Notes under the pieces: model-generated | Told to the model about the DNA's origin: nothing | Seen by the model: the letters and a program-made list of their open reading frames with translations, nothing else | Database searches by the model: none | Shown here: piece after piece, positions 43,503 to 52,120 of the stretch | Layout of the letters: every line of letters starts with the position of its first letter | Numbering within the stretch: position 1 is the first letter of the stretch | Program-made: the position numbers and the translations under genes | NCBI RefSeq assembly: GCF_046533115.1 | Contig: NZ_JAJQRC010000010.1 | Coordinates: 1-64,000, forward strand | Source: JAIRMO01 sp046533115 | Lineage (GTDB): Bacteria; Spirochaetota; Spirochaetia; Treponematales; Breznakiellaceae | Length of the DNA: 64,000 bases | Direction of reading: 5' to 3'

Positions 43503-44477
43503 TCAACTACGTATCGTTCGTAAAAAAATTCTCCTTAGCCTTCTGTATATCTTGATCTGTACCTTTGATAAAGGAGCAAAAACTAAAAAATATACTTTTA
43601 AACGAAAGAGAAATTCTTGTTTGTGCGGAATAAAAATAGCATGTCTTATTGTTTTATAAGCGATATGTGGTACAATTTTACTTTTAAATAATTCATCAAA
43701 AATTCTTCTGTTAATAAATTTTAACCATTTTCTTCTAAGAATATCCGAATTATCATAATTATCAAGCAAAGAGAGGATTGGCTTCTTTAATAACGGATCC
43801 AAACAAAGGGTATTTTGACTATCTTGATTCTTATGCTTTCTATAATGAAATAGTGTTTTGCTGATATAATACATACTACAATATTGATTTATTTCCATCC
43901 ACTGAAAAATATCACATGCACCACCATACTCATAATGCAAATAAACATTATATTTTCTTATTATAGACATCCTGTACATCACAGATGGACAGCAAACGAT
44001 AGTCTTTCCATTTGCAAATAAAGCAAAGAAGCCTTGCCTTGGGATAACTAAATCATTTATACTAATATGACTATATATTGAATATTTAAAAATAATACCT
44101 TGCTCGTCAATATAATTTGAATTTACCGTTACAAGTCCGACCTCGTCATTGTTTTCAAGGATGGATAATTCTTCCTGGACCATGTCTGGAAGCATAATAT
44201 CATCATCATGTGCCCAAATAAAGTATTCGGTATCACATTGATCAAAGGGTATACGGATATTTTCTACCGCATTTCGTTGAAATTTATGATATGAAAAACG
44301 ACTGTCTTTTAAATATGGTTTTATTATTTCTCCGGTATTATCGATAGAACCATTATCATATATTTTTACATAAAAATCATGATACGTTTGTTGCATTATT
44401 GAGTCCAGCATTTCAATCAAATAATGCGGTCGGTTATAGGTCAGGACTGAAATTGTCAGTTTATAATGGTTTTTCAT
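43503..44477 (-). CDS. Glycosyltransferase family 2
   Basis: A 324-residue GT-A enzyme: LTISVLTYNRPHYLIEMLDSIMQQTYHDFYVKIYDNGS at the start, FIWAHDDDIMLPDMV (metal DDD) near residues 87-101, CCPSVMYRMSIIRKYN in the middle and a basic C-terminal end. This is a canonical GT2 with an intact metal site. It overlaps the SDR gene by 17 bp, so its translation is coupled to the branched-sugar genes. Donor unknown; an enzyme acting with the adjacent CDP-sugar is possible. Confidence 0.87.
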   Translation of the reverse strand: MKNHYKLTISVLTYNRPHYLIEMLDSIMQQTYHDFYVKIYDNGSIDNTGEIIKPYLKDSRFSYHKFQRNAVENIRIPFDQCDTEYFIWAHDDDIMLPDMVQEELSILENNDEVGLVTVNSNYIDEQGIIFKYSIYSHISINDLVIPRQGFFALFANGKTIVCCPSVMYRMSIIRKYNVYLHYEYGGACDIFQWMEINQYCSMYYISKTLFHYRKHKNQDSQNTLCLDPLLKKPILSLLDNYDNSDILRRKWLKFINRRIFDELFKSKIVPHIAYKTIRHAIFIPHKQEFLFRLKVYFLVFAPLSKVQIKIYRRLRRIFLRTIRS

Positions 44478-45402
44478 TGAAATTACACATCTGCTTGCAA
44501 TTTATTATCAAATTAATTCCTTCCTCAAAGGATATTTCCGGCTTCCAACCGGTATCGGCAGTTAATTCCGATATGTCGGCACACAAATATTTGATTGACT
44601 TCTCTGTATATGGGATTTTCCCATAATCAGGCTGGTATTTCACATTAATTATATTTTTGATAACTTCCAAATACTCTTTTAATGGCCTTCCCATCCCGCT
44701 ACCAAGGCAATAAATTTTTCCGCTTGTTCCCTTTTCTCCGATGGACAATAAAGCCTTTCCGGCATCATCTTCGTAAAGATAATCCCATATATGGGTACAG
44801 GCGCTTAAAGGCAACGGCTGATTGTTTTTACATTTATTAATAAAATTTCTTATTAAAGTATCATCATTATCATTAATACCATACACACTTAAAATCCGAA
44901 CCCAAATATATTCCAGATTTAACTTTTCACATTCAATTTTTGAAAATTTCCCTGCGGCGTATTTTGCCACCCCGTAGGCAATTTCAGGATTGACCGAAAT
45001 ATTCCCATTCAAGGGTCTGGAAGTATTACCATACTCAGCCTGTGAACCTGTACCAACAAACCTCCTGCAGCCCAATTTCTTTGCAAGCGACACCGCATGT
45101 AGAGTGTGCTCTATATTTTTCAACTGCTCCTCACAAGAATTTCTTCCCGCTTTATCAGTGGCATCCCAACCTATATGATAAAAAACCTCAACAGGCAGCC
45201 CAACATTCGAGGGAATATTTAAACCGGCAAGATCATCAATATTACATTCCAGAATAGTAACCAAATCAGAAGCCGGCACACGTTCTCTTCGCGAAGAACC
45301 GGGACGGACCAATGCCAATACGGCAATATTATTTTGAATACATCGTTTGATAAGTGCAAGCCCAATCATACTGGTCGCGCCGGTCAAAGCAATCGATTTC
45401 AT
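44461..45402 (-). CDS. NAD(P)-dependent SDR reductase/epimerase, candidate YerF-type enzyme
   Basis: A 313-residue extended SDR: LTGATSMIGLALIKRC at the N-terminus, catalytic Ser region VGTGSQAEYG near residue 122, YGVAK (Tyr-x3-Lys) near residue 147, and the C-terminal GWKPEISFEEGINLII. It begins directly after the ThDP enzyme stop. In Yersinia the ThDP enzyme YerE adds a two-carbon unit to CDP-3,6-dideoxy-4-hexulose, and the SDR YerF then reduces it. Position and class fit that role, though simple reductases of the abequose/paratose type look similar. Confidence 0.75.
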   Translation of the reverse strand: MKSIALTGATSMIGLALIKRCIQNNIAVLALVRPGSSRRERVPASDLVTILECNIDDLAGLNIPSNVGLPVEVFYHIGWDATDKAGRNSCEEQLKNIEHTLHAVSLAKKLGCRRFVGTGSQAEYGNTSRPLNGNISVNPEIAYGVAKYAAGKFSKIECEKLNLEYIWVRILSVYGINDNDDTLIRNFINKCKNNQPLPLSACTHIWDYLYEDDAGKALLSIGEKGTSGKIYCLGSGMGRPLKEYLEVIKNIINVKYQPDYGKIPYTEKSIKYLCADISELTADTGWKPEISFEEGINLIINCKQMCNFNEKPL

Positions 45403-47121
45403 TTATTTTCTATTTTCCAGCCGTTCGATCTCATCTGCATCCAAATATGGAATCATATTATATAATGGCTGATTAAATTCAAGCTTTGGAACAACTGTTG
45501 TCAATTCGTTTAGTTCTATTTCCACTATCTTTCCTCTGGAAAAATCCGGCACTTTCTTATTCATGACATCATCTATATGCTCATATTCTAACCCACATGC
45601 CTTAGCGATATATTTAATATCAGGAATCTCATAACCACCGTCACTTGTAGTCCCTGCCATATTCGATTCAAAATACAATGTCTGAAATTGTGTTATCATT
45701 CCCAGGGCATGATTGTTTAACACAAAAATCATAATGTTTAATTTGTATTGCGAAATAAGCAAAAGGGATTGCAGGGCAATATGAAATCCACCGTCACCGA
45801 TAATACATATAACCTTTTTTTCAGGAAAGGCAAAGGCCGCACCAATGGCGGAATGTAGAGAATACCCCATCGGAGCTAAACCGCCGCTGGTAAAAAACAT
45901 CTGATCCGGTTTTAATTGCAAGGTCTGCGCTGCCCACATTTGATTCTGTCCGATATCAGCGGTAAAAATTGTGCCATCATCAGCTGTCAAGCCAATCTGC
46001 TCCAAAGCTTCATATGGGGTCTTGTATTTTAAAAATCGGTCAATATCATTTTTCTGCGAGTATTTTTCTTTAAGAAACATTATAAATTTTATCCAATCGT
46101 TTTTCACGGTAAAAGTAGACTTTGTTTTTTCCAACACATATAAAAAATCTTCAATATAAGCATGTATCAACATTTTATTTTTTATACTAGCATCATTTAA
46201 TTCATTTATATCAATATCCACATGAACAAATTTTACCTTGTCCCAATTTCCTAAATTCTTGTTTCCTGTCTGTCTGAGATCCAATCTTGAACCTAATACC
46301 AAAATAACATCTGCCCAGGAAAAGGCTAAATTGGCACACCTATTACCATAGCTTCCTATCATTCCGATAAAATATTTTTTTGTTTCATCAACACAGCCTT
46401 TCCCCATAAGTGAGACAACATAAGGCAACTTGGTTTTTAAAAGGAAAGTATTCAGTTTTTCCTTGCCTGTCAGAACACCGCCTCCACATAAAACAAGCGG
46501 CCGATCCGCATCGTGTAGTAAAGATATCACTTCTTGAACTATCAAGGAATCAGGCAGGGGCTTCTTATAAAAATCAGTATAAGAAGATAAATCTACCGGT
46601 GATATATCGGTACGTTGTATATTCATTGGTATGTCCAGCAGCACCGGACCTTTTCGACCGGTCGTTGCGATGTCTACCGCTTTCTCCAGCTCATATTTTA
46701 TACGATCTTCGCCTTCGATCATTACCGCATATTTTGTTATTGATTTTACAATAGAAACAATATCGGTTTCCTGAAAACCCATTTGTCGTATGGGTTTTTG
46801 ATGTTTATATTCATAAGTATTAACTTGGCCTGTTATATATATAACAGGAATAGAATCATAATACGCATTGGCAATACCGGTGATCATATTGGTAGCGCCC
46901 GGGCCGCTTGTCGATATAGCAACACCAAACTTACCTGATGCCCTGGCATATCCTTCCGCCGCAATCGAGGCCGATTGTTCATGATAACATTGGATGAACT
47001 GTATATCGTTGCTTTTACTTATAGAATCCACCAAATGAGTTATCATACCCCCCTGATATCCAAAAATATATCTGATGTTATGTGAAACAAAAAAGGATAC
47101 AATATAATCGGTGACTTTCAT
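45403..47121 (-). CDS. ThDP-dependent acetolactate-synthase-like enzyme, candidate YerE-type C2 transferase
   Basis: A 572-residue member of the ThDP enzyme superfamily. The PYR domain has catalytic Glu48 in CYHEQSASIAAEGYARASGK and SGPGATNMITGIANAYYDSIPVIYITGQ. A central FAD-type domain follows, and the PP domain has GDGGFHIALQSLLL with NNHALGMITQFQ as the ThDP/Mg motif. Length and domains match acetohydroxyacid synthases and YerE, which moves an acetaldehyde unit from pyruvate onto a CDP-keto sugar. It is coupled to rfbH by ATGA and to the SDR by adjacency, and no branched-chain amino-acid gene is near, so a sugar role is favoured. Confidence 0.78.
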   Translation of the reverse strand: MKVTDYIVSFFVSHNIRYIFGYQGGMITHLVDSISKSNDIQFIQCYHEQSASIAAEGYARASGKFGVAISTSGPGATNMITGIANAYYDSIPVIYITGQVNTYEYKHQKPIRQMGFQETDIVSIVKSITKYAVMIEGEDRIKYELEKAVDIATTGRKGPVLLDIPMNIQRTDISPVDLSSYTDFYKKPLPDSLIVQEVISLLHDADRPLVLCGGGVLTGKEKLNTFLLKTKLPYVVSLMGKGCVDETKKYFIGMIGSYGNRCANLAFSWADVILVLGSRLDLRQTGNKNLGNWDKVKFVHVDIDINELNDASIKNKMLIHAYIEDFLYVLEKTKSTFTVKNDWIKFIMFLKEKYSQKNDIDRFLKYKTPYEALEQIGLTADDGTIFTADIGQNQMWAAQTLQLKPDQMFFTSGGLAPMGYSLHSAIGAAFAFPEKKVICIIGDGGFHIALQSLLLISQYKLNIMIFVLNNHALGMITQFQTLYFESNMAGTTSDGGYEIPDIKYIAKACGLEYEHIDDVMNKKVPDFSRGKIVEIELNELTTVVPKLEFNQPLYNMIPYLDADEIERLENRK

Positions 47122-48458
47122 TGCAGCTCTACCCCTTCCCTCACCACCGCAATCATCCTATCAATCATCTCATCAGTCATCCCCGGATATACCCCGATCC
47201 AGAAGGTATCGTTCATAATCCGGTCGGTTGTTTCAAGGCCGCCCGCTATACGGAAACCTTCGCCGTTTTTCCGCATACCATCAAAACAGGGGTGCTTGAC
47301 CAGATTTCCCGCAAACAGCATCCGGGTCTGAATATTGTGGCTTTCAATATATTGCACCAGTTTGTTCCGGTTTACCCCTTCCCGGCAGGTAAGTAAAAAA
47401 CCAAACCAACTCGGCTTCGAATCCGGCGCTGCCAGGGGCAATATCAGCTTATCCCGCAGATCGACCAGTCCCTCGTAAAGCCGCTGCCAGTTATGCCGCC
47501 GCCTTTCAACAAAAAAAGGGAACTTTTCTAATTGGGCGCAGCCGATGGCTGCCTGCATATCGGTGGCCTTCAGGTTATAGCCAAAGTGACTATAAACATA
47601 CTTGTGATCATACCCCAGGGGCAGCTCGCCGTACTTTTTATCAAAACGATGCCCGCACATATTATCCCTGCCGGAAGGACACACGCAATCTCTGCCCCAA
47701 TCCCTTAAGGAGTGGACAATCTTGTGGAGCAACGGGTTTGCGGTATAGATCGCCCCACCCTCCCCCATGGTCATGTGATGGGGAGGATAAAAGCTGGAGG
47801 TCCCCATATCGCCGATGGTTCCGGTGAACTTCTCCACGCCATCCATTGTATATTTTGAACCGAGAGCATCACAGTTATCCTCTATAAGCCACAAATTATG
47901 TGCGCGGCAAAAAGCCTTCACCGTCCTCAACTCAAAGGGGTTTCCCAGGGTATGGGCCAGCATCACCGCCTTTGTTTTTGGGGAAAACGCCCGCTCCAAA
48001 AGAGATACATCAATGTTATACTGGGGGATCGTTACATCCACAAACACCGGTACCGCACCGAACTGCAGAATCGGCGTCACCGTGGTAGGGAATCCCGCGG
48101 CCACGGTGATCACCTCATCCCCCCGTTGCAGCGACCGCTCTCCCAAGAGGGGAGAGGTCAAGGCCATAAAAGCCAGAAGATTGGCAGAAGAACCGGAATT
48201 GACCAGGGAACAAAACGGAACCTGAAGATACTCAGCGAGTTGTTTTTCAAACCGGTCGGTATACCGTCCGGCGGTAAGCCAAAACTCCAGGGCACTGTCC
48301 ACAAGATTGACCATTTCCTGTTCATCAAATACCCGGGAAGCATAGGGGATACGATCGCCATCCTTATACGACGGCCTTACCATAAAAGTTTGGTAATATT
48401 CTTTAACCCTGTCAAAAATAGCGCGACGGGCCTCTTCTTGATTCATGGATTCAAACAT
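47118..48458 (-). CDS. rfbH: CDP-4-keto-6-deoxyglucose 3-dehydrase (E1)
   Basis: Removes the C3 hydroxyl of CDP-4-keto-6-deoxyglucose using pyridoxamine phosphate and a [2Fe-2S] cluster. In this 446-residue protein the PLP Lys is replaced by His (FYPPHHMTMGEGG, His227/228). The cluster ligands are visible: Cys196 in EDNCDALG and Cys258, Cys260, Cys268 in DCVCPSGRDNMCGH, matching the C-x-C-x7-C pattern of Yersinia E1 with a four-residue insertion before it. A reductase partner (E3) is not in the window. Overlaps rfbG by 8 bp and the ThDP gene by 4 bp. GC content is higher than in the glycosyltransferases that follow. Confidence 0.93.
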   Translation of the reverse strand: MFESMNQEEARRAIFDRVKEYYQTFMVRPSYKDGDRIPYASRVFDEQEMVNLVDSALEFWLTAGRYTDRFEKQLAEYLQVPFCSLVNSGSSANLLAFMALTSPLLGERSLQRGDEVITVAAGFPTTVTPILQFGAVPVFVDVTIPQYNIDVSLLERAFSPKTKAVMLAHTLGNPFELRTVKAFCRAHNLWLIEDNCDALGSKYTMDGVEKFTGTIGDMGTSSFYPPHHMTMGEGGAIYTANPLLHKIVHSLRDWGRDCVCPSGRDNMCGHRFDKKYGELPLGYDHKYVYSHFGYNLKATDMQAAIGCAQLEKFPFFVERRRHNWQRLYEGLVDLRDKLILPLAAPDSKPSWFGFLLTCREGVNRNKLVQYIESHNIQTRMLFAGNLVKHPCFDGMRKNGEGFRIAGGLETTDRIMNDTFWIGVYPGMTDEMIDRMIAVVREGVELQ

Positions 48459-49503
48459 TATAAAAATATTCTCTTATTTGTTTTTCAAGAATTTTTTTTC
48501 GTTTTTCATCGGTTGAACTTTTGGCAAATTCAACCGTCTTGTTTATAGCGGTTCTGATATCCCACTTTGAATTCCAGCCCAGCGCAACCTTTGTCTTGGA
48601 GCAGTCCAATTTCAAAAAATTAGCCTCATGGGGGCCGCAGTCGCCTTGTTCTTTCCAGGATACCCCTTGTTCCCAGACGGCGCAGAAAAAATCCGCAAGT
48701 TTTCCGGTAGTAACGCAGTTATCATCGTCCGGACCAAAATTATAAGCCCCGTCTAAGGACTTATCGGCATATTGTTTTTCCGCAAGCAACAGGTAACCCG
48801 AAAGACATTCCAAAACATGCTGATAGGGCCGGACAGAATGGGGATTCCGTATAACTATAGTTTTTCCCGTTTCTACCGCCCGGACACAATCCGGAATTAT
48901 CCGATCCTCCGCATAATCCCCGCCGCCGATAACATTCCCCGAACGGGCGGTTGAAATCGAAGGATCCTCAGGGCTTGAAAAAAATGAATTGCGGTAACTT
49001 GCGGTGACCAATTCGCTGCAGGATTTGCTGTTGGAATAGGGATCAAAACCACAAAGATTATCATTTTCCCGGTAACCCCAGGGCCACTCCCTGTTTTCAT
49101 AAACTTTATCGGTAGTAACATTAACAAAGGAGCGGACAGATGGTGTAATCCGCAGGGCTTCAAGGATATTGACCGTACCCATCACATTTGTTTCATAAGT
49201 GAGGGCAGGATCTTTATATGAACGACGGACCAAAGGCTGGGCAGCCATATGAAAGATAATATCCGGCTTTGAATTTTGTATTGTTTCTATAAGCAAATTC
49301 CGATCCCGTATATCCCCATAGATCGAACGAATATTTTCGACCGTATTGGCTTGATCAAAAAGAGAAGGAATGGTCGGCGGCTCCAGCGCATAACCGGTTA
49401 CATCCGCTCCCGCTTGTAATAAAATATGGCACATCCAAGTTCCCTTAAAACCTGTATGTCCGGTAATCAAAACTTTTTTCTTTTTATAAAAATTCAAATT
49501 CAT
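48451..49503 (-). CDS. rfbG: CDP-glucose 4,6-dehydratase
   Basis: Makes CDP-4-keto-6-deoxyglucose from CDP-glucose with tightly bound NAD. The 350-residue protein has ITGHTGFKGTWMCHILLQAGADVTGYAL, HMAAQPLVRRSYKDPALTYETNVMGT, TTDKVYEN (catalytic Thr) and YSNSKSCSE (Tyr-x3-Lys). I chose ATG 49503, which overlaps the rfbF stop as ATGA; longer starts would lie within rfbF. Second enzyme of the rfbF-G-H series, each gene overlapping the next. Confidence 0.93.
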   Translation of the reverse strand: MNLNFYKKKKVLITGHTGFKGTWMCHILLQAGADVTGYALEPPTIPSLFDQANTVENIRSIYGDIRDRNLLIETIQNSKPDIIFHMAAQPLVRRSYKDPALTYETNVMGTVNILEALRITPSVRSFVNVTTDKVYENREWPWGYRENDNLCGFDPYSNSKSCSELVTASYRNSFFSSPEDPSISTARSGNVIGGGDYAEDRIIPDCVRAVETGKTIVIRNPHSVRPYQHVLECLSGYLLLAEKQYADKSLDGAYNFGPDDDNCVTTGKLADFFCAVWEQGVSWKEQGDCGPHEANFLKLDCSKTKVALGWNSKWDIRTAINKTVEFAKSSTDEKRKKILEKQIREYFYNV

Positions 49504-50282
49504 GGTTTTAACCATAAAGCCCAGGGCGCTTTTCCCCCGATCCACATATTTGTCAATTCATATTTATCCTTGAGGGTATCCATAGATTTCCAGAACCCCT
49601 TGTGTTTAAAAGCGGCAAGTTCATTATCCATTGCCAGTTTCTGCAAAGGTTCACGTTCAAGGATGGAAGCGTCTCCATTTTTTATATAACTGAAAATTTT
49701 TGGTTCCATAACAAAAAATCCGCCGTTGATCCAGGCGCCGTCCCCGGCAGGTTTTTCAAGGAAAGAACTGACGCGGTTATCGTCTTCTACTTTTAGGATC
49801 CCATATTTCCCGGTGGGCTGTACCGATGTCAGGGTAACGACTTTACCGGTCTTGATATGAAAATCAAGCAGCGCCGGTATATCGATATCGCTGACGCCAT
49901 CACCGTAAGTCAGCATAAATCGTTCATCACCGATAAAATTCTTGGCTTTTAGCAGCCGCCCGCCGGTCATCGTATCCTGGCCGGTATATAACATGGTAAC
50001 TCTCCATGGTTCGGAACGGATATTATGAATGTCTACGGAATTATTTGCCATATTAACCGTAATATCAGAATAACGGGTATAAAAATTAATAAAATATTCT
50101 TTAATAATATGGGATTTATATCCGGTCAGAATCACAAAATCATTAAATCCCCAAAATGAATATATCTTCATGATATGCCATAAAATAGGATGACCGCCTA
50201 TTTCAATCATGGGTTTTGGAATTAGGGTTGTTTCTTCGGAAAGCCGAGTTCCTAATCCGCCGGCCAGAATTACTACTTTCAT
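49500..50282 (-). CDS. rfbF: Glucose-1-phosphate cytidylyltransferase
   Basis: Forms CDP-glucose from CTP and glucose 1-phosphate, the entry to CDP-3,6-dideoxyhexoses. The 260-residue protein has VVILAGGLGTRLSEETTLIPKPMIEIGGHPILWHIMKIYS, MLTYGDGVSDIDI, and VTLTSVQPTGKYGILK, WINGGFFVMEPKIFSYI and REPLQKLAMDNELAAFKHKGFW, which identify the RfbF group. Preceded by about 100 bp without a gene, so this sub-operon may have its own promoter; none is obvious. Confidence 0.95.
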   Translation of the reverse strand: MKVVILAGGLGTRLSEETTLIPKPMIEIGGHPILWHIMKIYSFWGFNDFVILTGYKSHIIKEYFINFYTRYSDITVNMANNSVDIHNIRSEPWRVTMLYTGQDTMTGGRLLKAKNFIGDERFMLTYGDGVSDIDIPALLDFHIKTGKVVTLTSVQPTGKYGILKVEDDNRVSSFLEKPAGDGAWINGGFFVMEPKIFSYIKNGDASILEREPLQKLAMDNELAAFKHKGFWKSMDTLKDKYELTNMWIGGKAPWALWLKP

Positions 50283-50387
50283 AATAAAGTCCCTTCATTC
50301 ATTAATAGCACTGTTCGGATAATACTTCAATTTCCAAACCAATTCCTCAGCCCTTTACCAGGATAAGCGTGAAGTGATTATTCCGCT

Positions 50388-52091
50388 TCATCCCACCAGT
50401 GCCCCGTCCTCAATCTGAATCCGCCGATCGCAGCGTTGCACGGTACTAAGCCGGTGGGCAATGATGATGAGGGTTTTATTGCCGCTTACATCGTATATTT
50501 CGCTCATTATTTCCGCTTCGGTTTCATCATCCAAAGAAGAAGTGGCTTCATCCAAAACAAGCACTTCGGGATCATTGTACAGAGCCCGGGCTATGCCTAT
50601 CCGTTGTTTCTGGCCGCCGCTTAACTGAATACCCCCTTCGCCGACCAGGGTATTAATACCCTCTTTGGTTTCAAGAAAATTCCAGATTTTGGCCTTTTTC
50701 AGAACCCGGATAATTTTTTCTTCGTCCCGATCCGAGCCAAAGGCGATATTTTCCGCCACCGTACCGTCAAAAAGATAAATGCTTTGGGGTATATATCCAA
50801 TTTTGGCGCGCCAGGAACGGATATTGGTATAGTCGATTAAAACATCGTCCACATACAACTGCCCCTGGGTGGGCCGGTAAATGCCGATGAGCAAATCTAC
50901 CAGGGTTGTTTTACCGCTGCCGCTTTCACCGGTAAAAGCGACTTTTTCGCCTATCCGTATTTTTAGGGAAATATCTTTTAAAACATCGCCCCCGCTTAAG
51001 TAGCGAAACCAAAGATTCTCCACGCGGATAGATTTGGTAAAAACCACCGGGGAAACTCCCTCATTATCGGTTTCAAGATTAAACTCGTCATATATAATAT
51101 GCAGGGATTTCTGTAAATAGGCCATTGAATTAAAATATCCCATTATCCGGTTAATGGCGGGCAGCATCCGGTACAGGGCCAGGGCATACATGGAAATAAC
51201 CGGGATAACCATGGCGGCCGAATCGTAGCGCCAGAGGATAAAGCAAACCGCCGCAATTAACAGGGAAAATCCCAAATTTTCAAGGATGTTTTTCGGTACA
51301 GTTCCCAAGGTACTGCTCAATACGGCGGCATGGGACAACTGGCCGACGGAATCGTTAAAAACATCTAATATTTTTTCTTGATTACCTTTTAGTTTTATAA
51401 ATTTATAATTACCAAAGGTTTCCCAAAGGGTCCGGCCCAATTTTACGTTTGCGGCATAACGTTTTTCGCCCAGCCTTTTACTTGTCCGTATCAAGGTGGC
51501 AAAAATGATCAAAATAATAAAAATTAATATAAAAGTCAAAACTAAGGTTATCTGCCAGTTAACTAAAACCATAAAAAAATACAGGAACAGTACGGTAAAG
51601 ACCTCCGAAAAGATCATCAGCAAATTCAACAACAAAACGCTTAAATTGTTCGCCTCGCCGTTGACCATTTGAGCTAAAACAGAAGGATTTTTCTGAACGT
51701 AAACCTTGTAGGGAAGGGCCAGGTACGTTTTAAAAAGCCGGTTGGCAAAATAACGGAAGGTTCCCAGGGAAAATTTGTTTATGGCATAATTATAAAAAAC
51801 ATTATACCCGGATCTGAATAAATAAAAAACTATTATAACGCCGCCAAAAAATATAATAAATTTGTTTTTGTCATTAAAACCCAAAAGGTCAAAAAAATAT
51901 TTGTACCAGCCGGTATCGATCATATCAGGATTTGAGGCGGCGGAAATAAAAGGCATCACCACCGAAACCCCCAGGGTTTCAATCACGGATAAAAATATGG
52001 AGAGAAAAAACAGAATGACCAGGTATAATTTTCTCTTGCGTTCCAGGAGGACGTTAAGTTTTCTCGGGATGGTCATTATGGTATTTAACAT
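50388..52091 (-). CDS. ABC transporter (fused TMD-NBD), PglK/MsbA-like glycolipid flippase
   Basis: A 567-residue half-transporter that would act as a homodimer. Six membrane helices fill residues ~20-330 (starting LFFLSIFLSVIETLGVSVVMPFISAASNP, close to the PglK pattern). The nucleotide-binding domain has Walker A TGESGSGKTT, Q-loop IGYIPQSIYLFDGT, signature QLSGGQKQRIGIARAL, Walker B VLVLDEATSSLD and IIIAHRLST. Since no Wzx/Wzy or WaaL gene is seen in the window, this is the best candidate for moving the finished undecaprenyl-linked glycan across the membrane. It lies between ugd/epimerase and rfbF. Confidence 0.87.
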   Translation of the reverse strand: MLNTIMTIPRKLNVLLERKRKLYLVILFFLSIFLSVIETLGVSVVMPFISAASNPDMIDTGWYKYFFDLLGFNDKNKFIIFFGGVIIVFYLFRSGYNVFYNYAINKFSLGTFRYFANRLFKTYLALPYKVYVQKNPSVLAQMVNGEANNLSVLLLNLLMIFSEVFTVLFLYFFMVLVNWQITLVLTFILIFIILIIFATLIRTSKRLGEKRYAANVKLGRTLWETFGNYKFIKLKGNQEKILDVFNDSVGQLSHAAVLSSTLGTVPKNILENLGFSLLIAAVCFILWRYDSAAMVIPVISMYALALYRMLPAINRIMGYFNSMAYLQKSLHIIYDEFNLETDNEGVSPVVFTKSIRVENLWFRYLSGGDVLKDISLKIRIGEKVAFTGESGSGKTTLVDLLIGIYRPTQGQLYVDDVLIDYTNIRSWRAKIGYIPQSIYLFDGTVAENIAFGSDRDEEKIIRVLKKAKIWNFLETKEGINTLVGEGGIQLSGGQKQRIGIARALYNDPEVLVLDEATSSLDDETEAEIMSEIYDVSGNKTLIIIAHRLSTVQRCDRRIQIEDGALVG

Positions 52092-52120
52092 CTTGTTTTT
52101 GTCAACATCCTTACAAAACT

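Noticed and set aside
45403..47121. Ordinary acetolactate synthase for branched-chain amino acids
   Set aside because: No ilv neighbours or regulatory subunit; it is coupled to rfbH and an SDR, so a sugar role is more likely, though not proven.
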